64,000 nt of DNA, taken from NCBI GenBank assembly GCA_910588235.1, contig CAJUOQ010000002.1, positions 1 through 64,000 of the forward strand, written 5' to 3'. Source of the DNA: an uncultured Atopostipes sp. (GTDB lineage Bacteria; Bacillota; Bacilli; Lactobacillales; Carnobacteriaceae_A). Below are positions 1 through 7,812 of this stretch, piece by piece. The position numbers were made by a program, and so were the translations under genes. Position 1 is the first letter of the stretch; the number at the start of each line of letters is the position of its first letter. The notes beneath the pieces were generated by a model, which was given only the letters and a program-made list of their open reading frames with translations, was not told the DNA's origin and made no database searches.

Positions 1-76
1 CAACGTTTGTATAAGGTAAATGTTAGAAATATAAAGAAAATTTTGGAAGTACTAAAAATCTCATAGGAGGAGAAAA

Positions 77-1975
77 ATGCAAAGGCTTATATTAAGTAAG
101 AAAAATCAAATCACATTTATCAGTGGTCTTTTAATTGTACTCGCATTTATAGCTCGATTAGGCTTTGAAAATATGGAAGTCTTCAACGTGACACTAATTA
201 TCGCATCGCTTTTAGGGGTTGCGCCTATTGCCATTCAAGCTTATGGCGCTTTAAGAGTGAAAGTAGTCAGTATTGATGTCCTGGTGACCATTGCTGTGGG
301 CGGTGCTTTCTTGATTCAAAATTATGAGGAATCCGCGATTGTAACCTTTCTATTCTTATTCGGTGCGTGGTTAGAAGCTCGTACATTAAACTCCACCCGG
401 ACCGCTATTCGAGAATTAACAGAAATGGCGCCAGAAGTTGCCTTTAAACAAATGGAAAATGGTGAGTTTGAAGAAGTCGATATTTGGGATGTGGATGAAG
501 GTGATATTTTACAAGTCCGAACGGGCGCAAAGGTGCCGGTGGATGGAACGGTAGTAATGGGTGAAGGGCACATTAACGAAGCTAGTATCACCGGTGAAGC
601 CGATCCTGTAAGGAAAAGTGAAAAATCTGGCGTTTTTGCAGGGACTATTTTAGAAAATGGAACGATCCAAATTGTCGCTGATCGTGTAGGTGAAGAGACA
701 ACTTTTGGGAAAATTATTGAATTAGTCGAAGAAGCGCAAGACTCGAAATCAGAAGCGGAACGCTTTATTGATCGTTTTTCGCAATGGTATACACCATCTG
801 TATTGGTCTTAGCTTTTGTCGTATGGCTATTTTCTCAAAATATTGAATTAGCGATCACTATTCTTGTACTGGGTTGTCCCGGCGCGCTCGTCATTGGAGT
901 CCCTGTATCCAACGTTGCGGGCATTGGGAATGGGGCTCGTCATGGAGTTTTATTAAAAGGTTCAGAAGTGATTGGTGATTTTAGTAAAGTCGATTCGATT
1001 TTATTTGATAAAACAGGAACATTAACGGTTGGAAATCCTGAAGTCGCGGAAACAAAAACATACGGCGATGAAGCTGAAACAATGAAATATCTAGCCAGTG
1101 TGGAAGCCGAATCTGACCATCCACTCGCCAAAGCTATTTTGAAAAAGATCGGAGAAATAGAATTGTTCAATGTAGATGAAACAGACGTTGTAAAAGGTGG
1201 CGGAATCGTTGCGGAGGTCAATGGAAAACGAGTAGCAGTCGGTAACGTTGCTTTAATGGAGAAAGAAAGCGTTGAATTGAATACACAAGCTCATCAAGAT
1301 ATTGCAGAATTTGAGCAGAGAGGAAATTCTTTAGTACTCACAGCCATAGATGGAGAATTAAAGTCATTGCTGGGTATTCGAGATCAAATCCGTCCAGGGG
1401 TCAAAGAAGATTTACAAGCTTTAAAAGATTTAGGTGTGCAGAACTTAATTGTGCTTTCAGGTGATAACCAAGGAACCGTTGACTTAGTCGCAAAAGAATT
1501 AGGATTGACAGAAGCACACGGGCATTTATTACCTGAAGACAAATCAGAATATTTAAAATCACTACAAGAACAAGGGCAAATAGTCGCGTTTGTGGGAGAT
1601 GGTGTTAATGATAGTCCCTCGTTAGCTTTAGCGGATATCGGCATTGCGATGGGGAGTGGGACCGATGTGGCGATCGAAACTTCTGATGTTGTTTTGATGA
1701 ACTCAGATATGAGTCGCTTACCTCATGCTTTAGGCCTAACAAAATCCATTTCAAGAAATATGGTCCAAAATATTTTGATCGCGGTGGGTGTGGTGCTGGT
1801 ACTATTATTCAGCGTATTCTTTAGCGATTGGATGAATATGTCGATCGGAATGTTTGTCCATGAAGCCAGTATTTTAGTGGTTATTTTAAATGGTATGCGC
1901 TTATTAAGCTACCGGTTAAAGGGTCAGCAAACGGAGGTAGATTCAGAACCAAAAGCAGTTCGTACAATGGAATAA
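77..1975 (+). CDS. Heavy-metal P1B-type ATPase with CPG motif
   Basis: Membrane P-type ATPase of 632 residues that should move a soft metal cation across the cytoplasmic membrane. Visible landmarks are the actuator TGE at residues 172-174, phosphorylation site DKTGTLT at 311, the P1B-specific HP pair at 348-349 and hinge GDGVNDSP near 510. The transmembrane metal motif reads GCPGALVIG, with Cys267-Pro-Gly instead of the usual CPC, CPH or SPC, so the metal cannot be read from the motif. There is no N-terminal HMA domain; two separate HMA proteins follow directly downstream. The start has a strong AGGAGG seven bases upstream. The upstream regulatory region is cut by the window edge. Identity as a metal ATPase is firm; the substrate is unknown. 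Confidence 0.93.
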   Translation: MQRLILSKKNQITFISGLLIVLAFIARLGFENMEVFNVTLIIASLLGVAPIAIQAYGALRVKVVSIDVLVTIAVGGAFLIQNYEESAIVTFLFLFGAWLEARTLNSTRTAIRELTEMAPEVAFKQMENGEFEEVDIWDVDEGDILQVRTGAKVPVDGTVVMGEGHINEASITGEADPVRKSEKSGVFAGTILENGTIQIVADRVGEETTFGKIIELVEEAQDSKSEAERFIDRFSQWYTPSVLVLAFVVWLFSQNIELAITILVLGCPGALVIGVPVSNVAGIGNGARHGVLLKGSEVIGDFSKVDSILFDKTGTLTVGNPEVAETKTYGDEAETMKYLASVEAESDHPLAKAILKKIGEIELFNVDETDVVKGGGIVAEVNGKRVAVGNVALMEKESVELNTQAHQDIAEFEQRGNSLVLTAIDGELKSLLGIRDQIRPGVKEDLQALKDLGVQNLIVLSGDNQGTVDLVAKELGLTEAHGHLLPEDKSEYLKSLQEQGQIVAFVGDGVNDSPSLALADIGIAMGSGTDVAIETSDVVLMNSDMSRLPHALGLTKSISRNMVQNILIAVGVVLVLLFSVFFSDWMNMSIGMFVHEASILVVILNGMRLLSYRLKGQQTEVDSEPKAVRTME

Positions 1976-1994
1976 AAAAGAAAGATCATGAAAC

Positions 1995-2046
1995 TTGATG
2001 CAGATCAATTCTTAAGCGATAGATGACACCTATACTATAGATGTCA
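1995..2046 (+). promoter_or_regulatory. FNR-type box and class II promoter with dyad over the -10
   Basis: TTGATGCAGATCAA at 1995-2008 is a perfect match to the CRP/FNR-family consensus TTGAT-N4-ATCAA. A good -10, TATACT, lies at 2031-2036 and no recognisable -35 exists. With a start of transcription near 2043 the FNR box is centred at -41.5, the classical class II activator position. A second dyad spans 2024-2046 with arms TGACACCTATA and TATAGATGTCA, one mismatch between arms; it overlaps the -10 and could bind a repressor. The site separates the ATPase gene from the HMA genes and gives the latter their own promoter. Confidence 0.7.
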
Positions 2047-2080
2047 ATAAACAAGTGAAAAATTTAAAGGAGAATGTATC

Positions 2081-2314
2081 ATGCAAAAAGCGAATATTCA
2101 ATTAGAAACGTTAACTTGTCCTTCATGCTTACAAAAAATTGAAGGAGCCGTAAGTAATCTTCAAGGTATTGATAAAGATAGCTTGAAAGTGATGTTTAAT
2201 GCCAGTCGAGTAAAAGTAGACTTTAATGATGATGAGATTTCGATTGAGGGAATTGAAAAAACGATTCAAGATTTAGGTTATGAAGTCAAAAAATCACGTG
2301 TGAAAACTGCCTAA
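2081..2314 (+). CDS. Free-standing HMA-domain metal-binding protein
   Basis: Small cytosolic protein of 77 residues with the ferredoxin-like heavy-metal-associated fold. The metal site reads TCPSC with Cys13 and Cys16, in place of the usual MxCxxC. The size fits a single HMA domain. It lies between a P1B ATPase lacking its own HMA domain and a second HMA protein, so it probably hands metal to the ATPase; this is inference. It should be transcribed from the FNR-type promoter just upstream. The start has AAAGGAG eight bases upstream. Confidence 0.85.
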   Translation: MQKANIQLETLTCPSCLQKIEGAVSNLQGIDKDSLKVMFNASRVKVDFNDDEISIEGIEKTIQDLGYEVKKSRVKTA

Positions 2315-2371
2315 AGTAAAAATAAAAAAGGTGTTTACTCTATGAAGGTAGGTTGAAGCGAGGAATAATAA

Positions 2372-2584
2372 ATGAATCAGATAACTTTGCGAATAGGGAA
2401 CCTAACCTGTCCGTCTTGCATGCAAAAGATTATAAAAACACTAAATGAGTTAGAGGGTGTAATGAAAGTAAAGTTCATTTTTAATTTGAACAAAGCAAGA
2501 GTTTACTATAATAAAGAAACAGTCTCAGAGGAAAATATCCTCGCTAGTATTATAGAAATGGGTTATGAGATTGATACTCATTAA
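2372..2584 (+). CDS. Second free-standing HMA-domain protein
   Basis: A 70-residue single HMA domain, paralogous to the gene before it, with the same TCPSC site at Cys13 and Cys16. It probably shares the upstream FNR-type promoter, since the 57-bp gap holds no terminator. Start chosen for GCGAGGA about eight bases upstream. Likely a metal chaperone or detached metal-binding domain for the neighbouring ATPase; the metal is not known. Confidence 0.82.
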   Translation: MNQITLRIGNLTCPSCMQKIIKTLNELEGVMKVKFIFNLNKARVYYNKETVSEENILASIIEMGYEIDTH

Positions 2585-2631
2585 TCTACTAGCTGTTTAA
2601 AAGCTTTCACCAAAAGAAGGAGGAAATGTAA

Positions 2632-3189
2632 ATGACCAAAAAATATATAGCAGAAATTAAACCTATAAACGAAGATGTTATTGGAACTTCTGTCTCCGGA
2701 AAAGCAGAACTCATCGAAGAGGAAGAGACATTAAAAATAAAAATCGAAGCAACAGGTACACCTCCCAATATGATGCATTGGAGCCATTTTCATGGATTTA
2801 CTGACGGAACTAAAGGACGTGTTCCCACAAAAGATGCAGACACAAACGGTGACGGTGTTATCGATTTGCCAGAACTATACGCTGTAGCTGGACAAACAAT
2901 GGTTCCGTTTGACGATGCACCACAAGACATGAACATTCCTCATGATAATTATCCTCATGCGGATGCGAATGGAAACTGGAACTATGAATTTGAAGTACCA
3001 ATTACTAAATTAAAAGCAAAATTTAAAGAAAAATTTGGTTCGGAAGACCTACAGTTAGACACACGAACTGTTTTAATTCATGGAGTGCCAGAATCTGTTA
3101 AACTTCCAGACACCGTTGAAGGAACAGTTAAAGAATATGGCCCGCACACTACGCTCCCAATTGGTGTTGGCGAGATAGAAAGAGCGTAG
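2632..3189 (+). CDS. Uncharacterised acidic protein with HxHG and Asp-rich loop
   Basis: A 185-residue protein I cannot assign with confidence. It has no signal peptide or membrane segment. Notable elements are WSHFHGF near residue 50, then an EF-hand-like loop DADTNGDGVIDLPE near residues 65-78, and further histidines in IPHDNYPHAD and GPHTTLP. The HxHG context recalls CHRD or Cu/Zn-superoxide-dismutase-like beta domains, but that is a loose comparison. It lies 47 bp after the second HMA gene behind AAGGAGG and before a terminator, so it belongs to the metal operon. A role in metal binding or oxidative protection is a guess. Confidence 0.75.
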   Translation: MTKKYIAEIKPINEDVIGTSVSGKAELIEEEETLKIKIEATGTPPNMMHWSHFHGFTDGTKGRVPTKDADTNGDGVIDLPELYAVAGQTMVPFDDAPQDMNIPHDNYPHADANGNWNYEFEVPITKLKAKFKEKFGSEDLQLDTRTVLIHGVPESVKLPDTVEGTVKEYGPHTTLPIGVGEIERA

Positions 3190-3213
3190 ACACTCATCAA
3201 TAAATTATTATAA

Positions 3214-3252
3214 AAAATCTTATGTCTGTTTAAATGGGCATAAGATTTTTTT
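3214..3252 (+). terminator. Intrinsic terminator of the metal operon
   Basis: AAAATCTTATG and CATAAGATTTT form an 11-bp stem followed by a T run, 25 bases after the last gene. Confidence 0.85.
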
Positions 3253-3422
3253 GCCAGCTTCTTATTTTTTGAAACCCTAACCCTGATACTGTCGATCCAT
3301 TCACATATTTTATTCATCTTTATTAAAAAAGAACACTAAGTATAAAATAGAAAATTGGATATATTTCCATTGTTAGGCAAAGACTTTATTTCAGAAACTA
3401 GAGCACAATTAAATCGACTTTT

Positions 3423-3493
3423 AAAAGCTATATAAATTTTCTTCAAATGGTTAGATACCGATAACGTGGAGGAAGTATTTATATAGCTTTTTT
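3423..3493 (+). other. Long perfect-arm hairpin in a gene-free gap
   Basis: Arms at 3423-3437 and 3477-3491 (AAAAGCTATATAAAT and its exact complement) form 15 perfect pairs. The stem can extend through CTTC/GAAG, and the last arm runs into six T. The loop also contains GTTA/TAAC. It lies in the 600-bp gap between the metal operon and fabH, which holds no gene I can support. It may be an intrinsic terminator with a long loop, a small structured RNA, or a mobile-element remnant. Confidence 0.6.
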
Positions 3494-3604
3494 ATATTTA
3501 AGAAAAACTTAACAATTGCATTTTTTAGAATCAAAGAAGAACGATAGCTCTATCAGTACCGGCTTTTAAGCCTTAATAAAAACTTAAAGAAGCGAATTAG
3601 AAAT

Positions 3605-3686
3605 GAACACATTTCAAAAAATGTTGACAAAAAAATACTCGTAAGCTAAAATCAATAACATTGGATGAACACATTTTGCAAAGTGT
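3605..3686 (+). promoter_or_regulatory. FASII operon promoter flanked by two similar dyads
   Basis: A consensus-quality promoter, TTGACA at 3624-3629, 17-base spacer and TAAAAT at 3647-3652, drives fabH and the genes after it. Two related imperfect palindromes flank it: GAACACATTTCAAAAAATGTT, overlapping the start of the -35 (3605-3625), and a second beginning GAACACATTTTGC, downstream of the start of transcription (3666-3686). The arms are AACACATTT against AAA(T/G)TGTT. Placement fits a lipid-responsive repressor. Neither dyad resembles the FapR consensus or the usual FabT TTTGA-N3-TCAAA core. Confidence 0.6.
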
Positions 3687-3798
3687 TTATTTTAAAAGTT
3701 CGTTCAATATTTGCTTGTGGGTAAAGTGTTTTGCAGAACCGAATGATGCAAATACTCCGAGCCAAAACGAGAGAAAATGATGATGAAGGAAGAAATAA

Positions 3799-4746
3799 AT
3801 GAGCAAAATTGTTGCTACAGGTTCATACTTACCGAAAAAAGTAGTTACCAATACAGAATTAATTGAGCAAACAGGCATTGATTCAAGCGATGAGTGGATC
3901 ACTCAACGGACTGGAATTAGTCAACGGCACTTTGCTGCACCGGAAGAAAGAGTAAGTGATATTGCGATTCAAGCTGCAGAAGATTTACTCGAGCAGTTGG
4001 ACGAAGATGTTGTAGAAAAAATTCAATTAATCATTGTAGCGACGATGTCTTCGCGCTTACCCACTCCTTCAGTCGCTAGCCAAGTGCAACGGGCTTTAAA
4101 TATCGAACACGCTTGGTCCTTCGATGTAAGTGGTGCATGTTCTGGTTTTGTGATGGCTTTAGAAATAGCTGAGAAACTAGGTCGTGACCAAACATCTGGC
4201 TATACTTTAGTCATTGGTGCGGAGAAGATGAGCGAGATTTTAAACTTCGAAGATCGTGGAACGTCCATTTTATTTGGCGATGGAGCAGGCGCTGTCCTCA
4301 TTGAACAGGATGGAGCAGGCTTGCCTCACTACAAAAGTAGTCTGTCGAGTATTCCAGATCCTGAAGATTCAATCCGTATCCCCTCCGAGAGTCAACCCGA
4401 GGGACTGATGACGATGGATGGTCGCTCAGTATTTAATTTTGTTTTGCGCAACGTGATTCCATCATTAGCAAATTTTATTGAAAATGATGTAGGAACTTTT
4501 GATTATTTAATTAGTCACCAAGCAAACAGTCGTTTTTTCGAGATCTTTGCTAAAAAATTAAACGTCGATCTTGAAAAAATACCAGCCAATATTGCCAAAG
4601 TTGCGAATACATCCGCTGGAAGCATTCCCATCCTCCTTGACCAATTAGTGAAGGAAGGAAATATCCCCTTAGATGGCAGTCAAACAGTCATTTTTGTCGG
4701 ATATGGAGCGGGACTAGCTTGGGGCCAAATCAGTTTAAAAATTTAA
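3799..4746 (+). CDS. fabH: Beta-ketoacyl-ACP synthase III
   Basis: Starts fatty-acid chains by condensing acetyl-CoA or a short acyl-CoA with malonyl-ACP in the cytosol. The 315-residue length is normal. The catalytic triad is visible as Cys114 in SGACSGF, His240 in SHQAN and Asn270 in NTSAGS. It is the first gene of the FASII operon. In many streptococci and relatives a MarR-type fabT sits just before or after fabH; none is present here. Start supported by GAAGGAAG eight to nine bases upstream. Confidence 0.97.
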   Translation: MSKIVATGSYLPKKVVTNTELIEQTGIDSSDEWITQRTGISQRHFAAPEERVSDIAIQAAEDLLEQLDEDVVEKIQLIIVATMSSRLPTPSVASQVQRALNIEHAWSFDVSGACSGFVMALEIAEKLGRDQTSGYTLVIGAEKMSEILNFEDRGTSILFGDGAGAVLIEQDGAGLPHYKSSLSSIPDPEDSIRIPSESQPEGLMTMDGRSVFNFVLRNVIPSLANFIENDVGTFDYLISHQANSRFFEIFAKKLNVDLEKIPANIAKVANTSAGSIPILLDQLVKEGNIPLDGSQTVIFVGYGAGLAWGQISLKI

Positions 4747-4775
4747 GGATTTATAAAAATGGAGGAAAATATAAA

Positions 4776-5000
4776 ATGTTAAAAGATACAGTTATTGAAA
4801 TTATTGCAGACCAATTAGAAGCAGACAAAGATGAAATTACAGGGGATACAAACTTTATGGAAGATCTAGACGCAGATAGTTTAGATATTTTCCAAGTACT
4901 TAGCGAGATTGAAGACGAACTAGACATCGTGATTGAAACGGATGAAAATGTTCAAACAGTGGATCAATTAGTAGCACACATTGAAAAGGCACAAAATTAA
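4776..5000 (+). CDS. acpP: Acyl carrier protein
   Basis: Acidic 74-residue carrier that holds growing acyl chains on a phosphopantetheine arm. The attachment serine is Ser35 in DADSLD. The start at 4776 follows TGGAGGAAAATATAAA; the longer open frame upstream lacks a ribosome site and would not match the family N-terminus. It lies between fabH and fabK. The modifying enzyme acpS closes the same operon. Confidence 0.96.
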   Translation: MLKDTVIEIIADQLEADKDEITGDTNFMEDLDADSLDIFQVLSEIEDELDIVIETDENVQTVDQLVAHIEKAQN

Positions 5001-5036
5001 TTTTATAGGGTCATTCCAATGAAAAGGACGTTATGA

Positions 5037-5999
5037 ATGAAAACAGCGATTACAGAATTATTAAATATACAATATCCAATTGTTCAAGGAGCCATGGCTT
5101 GGGTAGCAGATCCTGATTTAGCGAGTGCTGTCTCTAACGCCGGCGGGCTTGGAATTGTTGGTACGGGGCATGATCCAGTAGACGTCGTCCGTGAAAAAGT
5201 AAAAGAAATGAAAGAAAAAACGGATAAACCATTTGCGGTCAATGCGATGTTTTTGAGTCAGCATGTTGACGATGTGGTTGATTATTTAATTGAAGAATCA
5301 GGCGTAAAAATTATTACGACGGGTGCTGGGAACCCAAGCAAGTATATGGAACGTTTTAAAGAAGCTGGAATAAAAGTCATTCCTGTTGTGGCTTCAGTTG
5401 CTGTAGCAAAGCGCATGGAACGTATCGGCGCAGATGCCATCGTGGTTGAAGGGATGGAAGCAGGCGGACACATTGGTCGACTGACGACTTTAGCCTTGTT
5501 ACCACAAGTGGTGGATGCTGTTTCGATTCCCGTGATTGCTGCAGGTGGTTTCGGAGATGGACGTTCAATGGCGGCAGGGTTGATGTTAGGCGCAGAAGGT
5601 ATTCAAGTCGGTACACGTTTTGTGGTAGCGAAAGAATCGAATGCGCATGACAATTTTAAGCAACAAATTTTGAAAGCCAAAGATATTTCGACCACCGTCA
5701 CTGGTGAGATTACTGGCCATCCTGTGCGTGTTTTACGAAACCAATTAACGAAAGAATACTTAGCCGTTCAAAAATCGATTACGAGTGATGAGAAACCTGA
5801 TTTTTCTGAGCTTGAACGTTTAGGAAGTGGCGCTTTACAGCGTGCGGTCGTTGAAGGAAACACGAAGACAGGATCGATGATGGCGGGTCAAATCGCCGGT
5901 CTGGTGAACAAAGAAGAAACGGTCGCAGAAATTATTTTAGACTATGTCCATGAAGCACAAAGAGTCTATGAAGACCGCGCACGCTTTTTCAAAGACTAA
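5037..5999 (+). CDS. fabK: Enoyl-ACP reductase II (FMN type)
   Basis: FMN-dependent enzyme of 320 residues that reduces trans-2-enoyl-ACP in the last step of each elongation cycle. It has the nitronate-monooxygenase-like TIM barrel: N-terminal QYPIVQGAMAWVADP, EGMEAGGHIG near residue 140, and phosphate-binding IPVIAAGGFGDGRS. No FabI or FabL occurs in the operon, so FabK is presumably the only enoyl reductase here, which usually gives triclosan tolerance. Start at the second of two overlapping ATGs, in frame with the family N-terminus. Confidence 0.95.
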   Translation: MKTAITELLNIQYPIVQGAMAWVADPDLASAVSNAGGLGIVGTGHDPVDVVREKVKEMKEKTDKPFAVNAMFLSQHVDDVVDYLIEESGVKIITTGAGNPSKYMERFKEAGIKVIPVVASVAVAKRMERIGADAIVVEGMEAGGHIGRLTTLALLPQVVDAVSIPVIAAGGFGDGRSMAAGLMLGAEGIQVGTRFVVAKESNAHDNFKQQILKAKDISTTVTGEITGHPVRVLRNQLTKEYLAVQKSITSDEKPDFSELERLGSGALQRAVVEGNTKTGSMMAGQIAGLVNKEETVAEIILDYVHEAQRVYEDRARFFKD

Positions 6000-6045
6000 G
6001 AAGTGACGATCATTCATCACAAGACTAAATTTTGACAAATGAAGC

Positions 6046-6069
6046 AGCTATTTGGAGCTTCAAATAGCT
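6046..6069 (+). other. Intergenic hairpin between fabK and fabD
   Basis: AGCTATTTG and CAAATAGCT form a perfect 9-bp stem with a 6-base loop and no T run. It sits in the longest gap inside the FASII operon (106 bp). It could be an mRNA processing or stability element that adjusts the ratio of upstream to downstream products; this is inference. Confidence 0.5.
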
Positions 6070-6105
6070 AGATAGAAAATACTTATTAAATAAAGAGGGA
6101 ATTGT

Positions 6106-7047
6106 ATGTCTTTAGCAGTTATATTCAATGGCCAAGGCGCACACTATCAGGGGATGGGGCAGGATTTTGCTCAGGCGTTTCCTGAAGCCGAAGCTGTTTA
6201 TGAAAAGGTAGAAGCTTTGACAGAATATCCCATCCGCCAGTGGATTACAGACGATCTGGACGCGTTACAGGAAACTCGTTACGCGCAAGTTGCGATCGCA
6301 TCAACAAGTATCGCCATTTTTGAAAGCATAAAATCGCAACTGCCAGCCATCGAATACATGGCTGGCTTAAGTTTAGGTGAGTATGCGTCACTAATCGCAA
6401 GCGGGATGTTGGATGTTGAAGAAGGCTTTGAACTTTTAAAAGAACGGGGTCAATTAATGACGGCGCATTGTAATACTTTACGCGAAACGTCAGATATTGT
6501 GATGGAAGCTGTTTTAAAAATGCCTTTAGATGAAATTCAAGCGGTCATTGCTGAAGTGAACCAAGAAAAAGAACAATTATACTTAGCCAATCTGAATTCA
6601 TCGACACAAGTAACGATTGCCGGCACAAAAGAAGCGGTGGAGCAATTTAAGGAACGGGCACGTGAACGAGGTTATCGACGTGTCATGCCATTAAAGGTTG
6701 AAGGACCTTTTCATAGTCCTTATATGGCGCCTGTCTGTGCCCCTTACAAAGCGGTATTGGCAGACGTGACCTTCAAAGAAGGCGAAGTTCCTGTCATTAG
6801 TAATACAACTGTCCAACCTCACACAACAGATGAGGTGGCAGATCTATTAGTGCGCCATTTAGTCGAGTCGGTGCGATGGCAAGAAACGATGACTTACTTT
6901 GTGGATCAGGGCGTCGATAAAATTATTCAAATTGGACCAGGTAAAACGTTGGCGAGCTTATTAAAGCGTGAGCCCAATGCACCCGACACGCTAGTCATTG
7001 ATAAAGTAAGTGATTTAGATAAAATCGAAAGCTTTTTAGGAGGATAA
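6106..7047 (+). CDS. fabD: Malonyl-CoA:ACP transacylase
   Basis: Transfers malonyl from CoA to ACP. The 313-residue acyltransferase has the nucleophile Ser89 in GLSLGEYAS, the N-terminal FNGQGAHYQGMG and the histidine motif GPFHSPYM. It follows a 106-bp gap with a hairpin and ends 3 bp before fabG. Start preceded by AAGAGGGAATTGT. Confidence 0.96.
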   Translation: MSLAVIFNGQGAHYQGMGQDFAQAFPEAEAVYEKVEALTEYPIRQWITDDLDALQETRYAQVAIASTSIAIFESIKSQLPAIEYMAGLSLGEYASLIASGMLDVEEGFELLKERGQLMTAHCNTLRETSDIVMEAVLKMPLDEIQAVIAEVNQEKEQLYLANLNSSTQVTIAGTKEAVEQFKERARERGYRRVMPLKVEGPFHSPYMAPVCAPYKAVLADVTFKEGEVPVISNTTVQPHTTDEVADLLVRHLVESVRWQETMTYFVDQGVDKIIQIGPGKTLASLLKREPNAPDTLVIDKVSDLDKIESFLGG

Positions 7048-7050
7048 ATA

Positions 7051-7773
7051 ATGCCAGAAGTAGCTTTAATTACTGGTAGTTCCCGAGGAATAGGTTTAGA
7101 GATTGCAAAATATTTAGCAAAAACCGGCTATCAAGTCGTCTTAAATGGACGCAGTACCATTGAGGAAGAAGTATTGAGTGAATTTGACGAGATGCCGGAA
7201 TCTGTCGCTCAAGTAACAGGTGATGTGAGTGACTTTGACGAAGCCAAAGAAGTGATTGATCAAGTTATTGAGGAATTTGGAAAAATTGATGTTTTGATTA
7301 ACAATGCCGGGATTAATCGGGATGGTTTAATTATGCGAATGAAAGAAGAGGATTTCGATTCCGTGGTAGCGACGAACTTAAAAGGAACGTTTAATATGTG
7401 CCGTCATATCACGCAACCGATGTTAAAGCAGCGATCAGGCACTATCATTAATATGTCAAGTGTCGTTGGTTTGATCGGGAATGCTGGACAGACGAATTAT
7501 GCGGCGAGTAAAGCAGGCATCATTGGTCTAACAAAATCATTGGCACGCGAATTAGCAAGTCGTCATATTACAGTCAATGCGATTGCTCCTGGGTATATTG
7601 AAACGGAAATGACGGACGCCTTAAGCGATAAAGTTAAAAAGACCATGCTGGGACAGATCCCACTGAAACGTTTCGGACAAGCGGAAGAAGTTGCTCAAAC
7701 GGTTGACTTTTTAATTAATAATCAATATATGACTGGACAAGTGATTGAAGTAAATGGCGGATTAAGCATGTAG
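7051..7773 (+). CDS. fabG: 3-oxoacyl-ACP reductase
   Basis: NADPH-dependent short-chain dehydrogenase of 240 residues that reduces 3-oxoacyl-ACP. It shows the cofactor motif TGSSRGIG at the N-terminus, NNAG near residue 88, and catalytic serine, YAASK tyrosine and lysine near residues 138-155. The C-terminal TGQVIEVNGG is typical. AGGAGG for this gene lies inside the end of fabD, so the two are translationally close. Confidence 0.96.
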   Translation: MPEVALITGSSRGIGLEIAKYLAKTGYQVVLNGRSTIEEEVLSEFDEMPESVAQVTGDVSDFDEAKEVIDQVIEEFGKIDVLINNAGINRDGLIMRMKEEDFDSVVATNLKGTFNMCRHITQPMLKQRSGTIINMSSVVGLIGNAGQTNYAASKAGIIGLTKSLARELASRHITVNAIAPGYIETEMTDALSDKVKKTMLGQIPLKRFGQAEEVAQTVDFLINNQYMTGQVIEVNGGLSM

Positions 7774-7812
7774 TGTGAGAATTTGTCGATTGAATTTTAA
7801 AAGGAGGACAAC

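Noticed and set aside
3605..3686. FapR site in the fab promoter
   Set aside because: The dyads lack the FapR TTAGTACC-type core.
3687..3902. 71-codon minus-strand frame overlapping fabH start
   Set aside because: Overlaps the FASII promoter region and fabH, no ribosome site, no similarity noticed.
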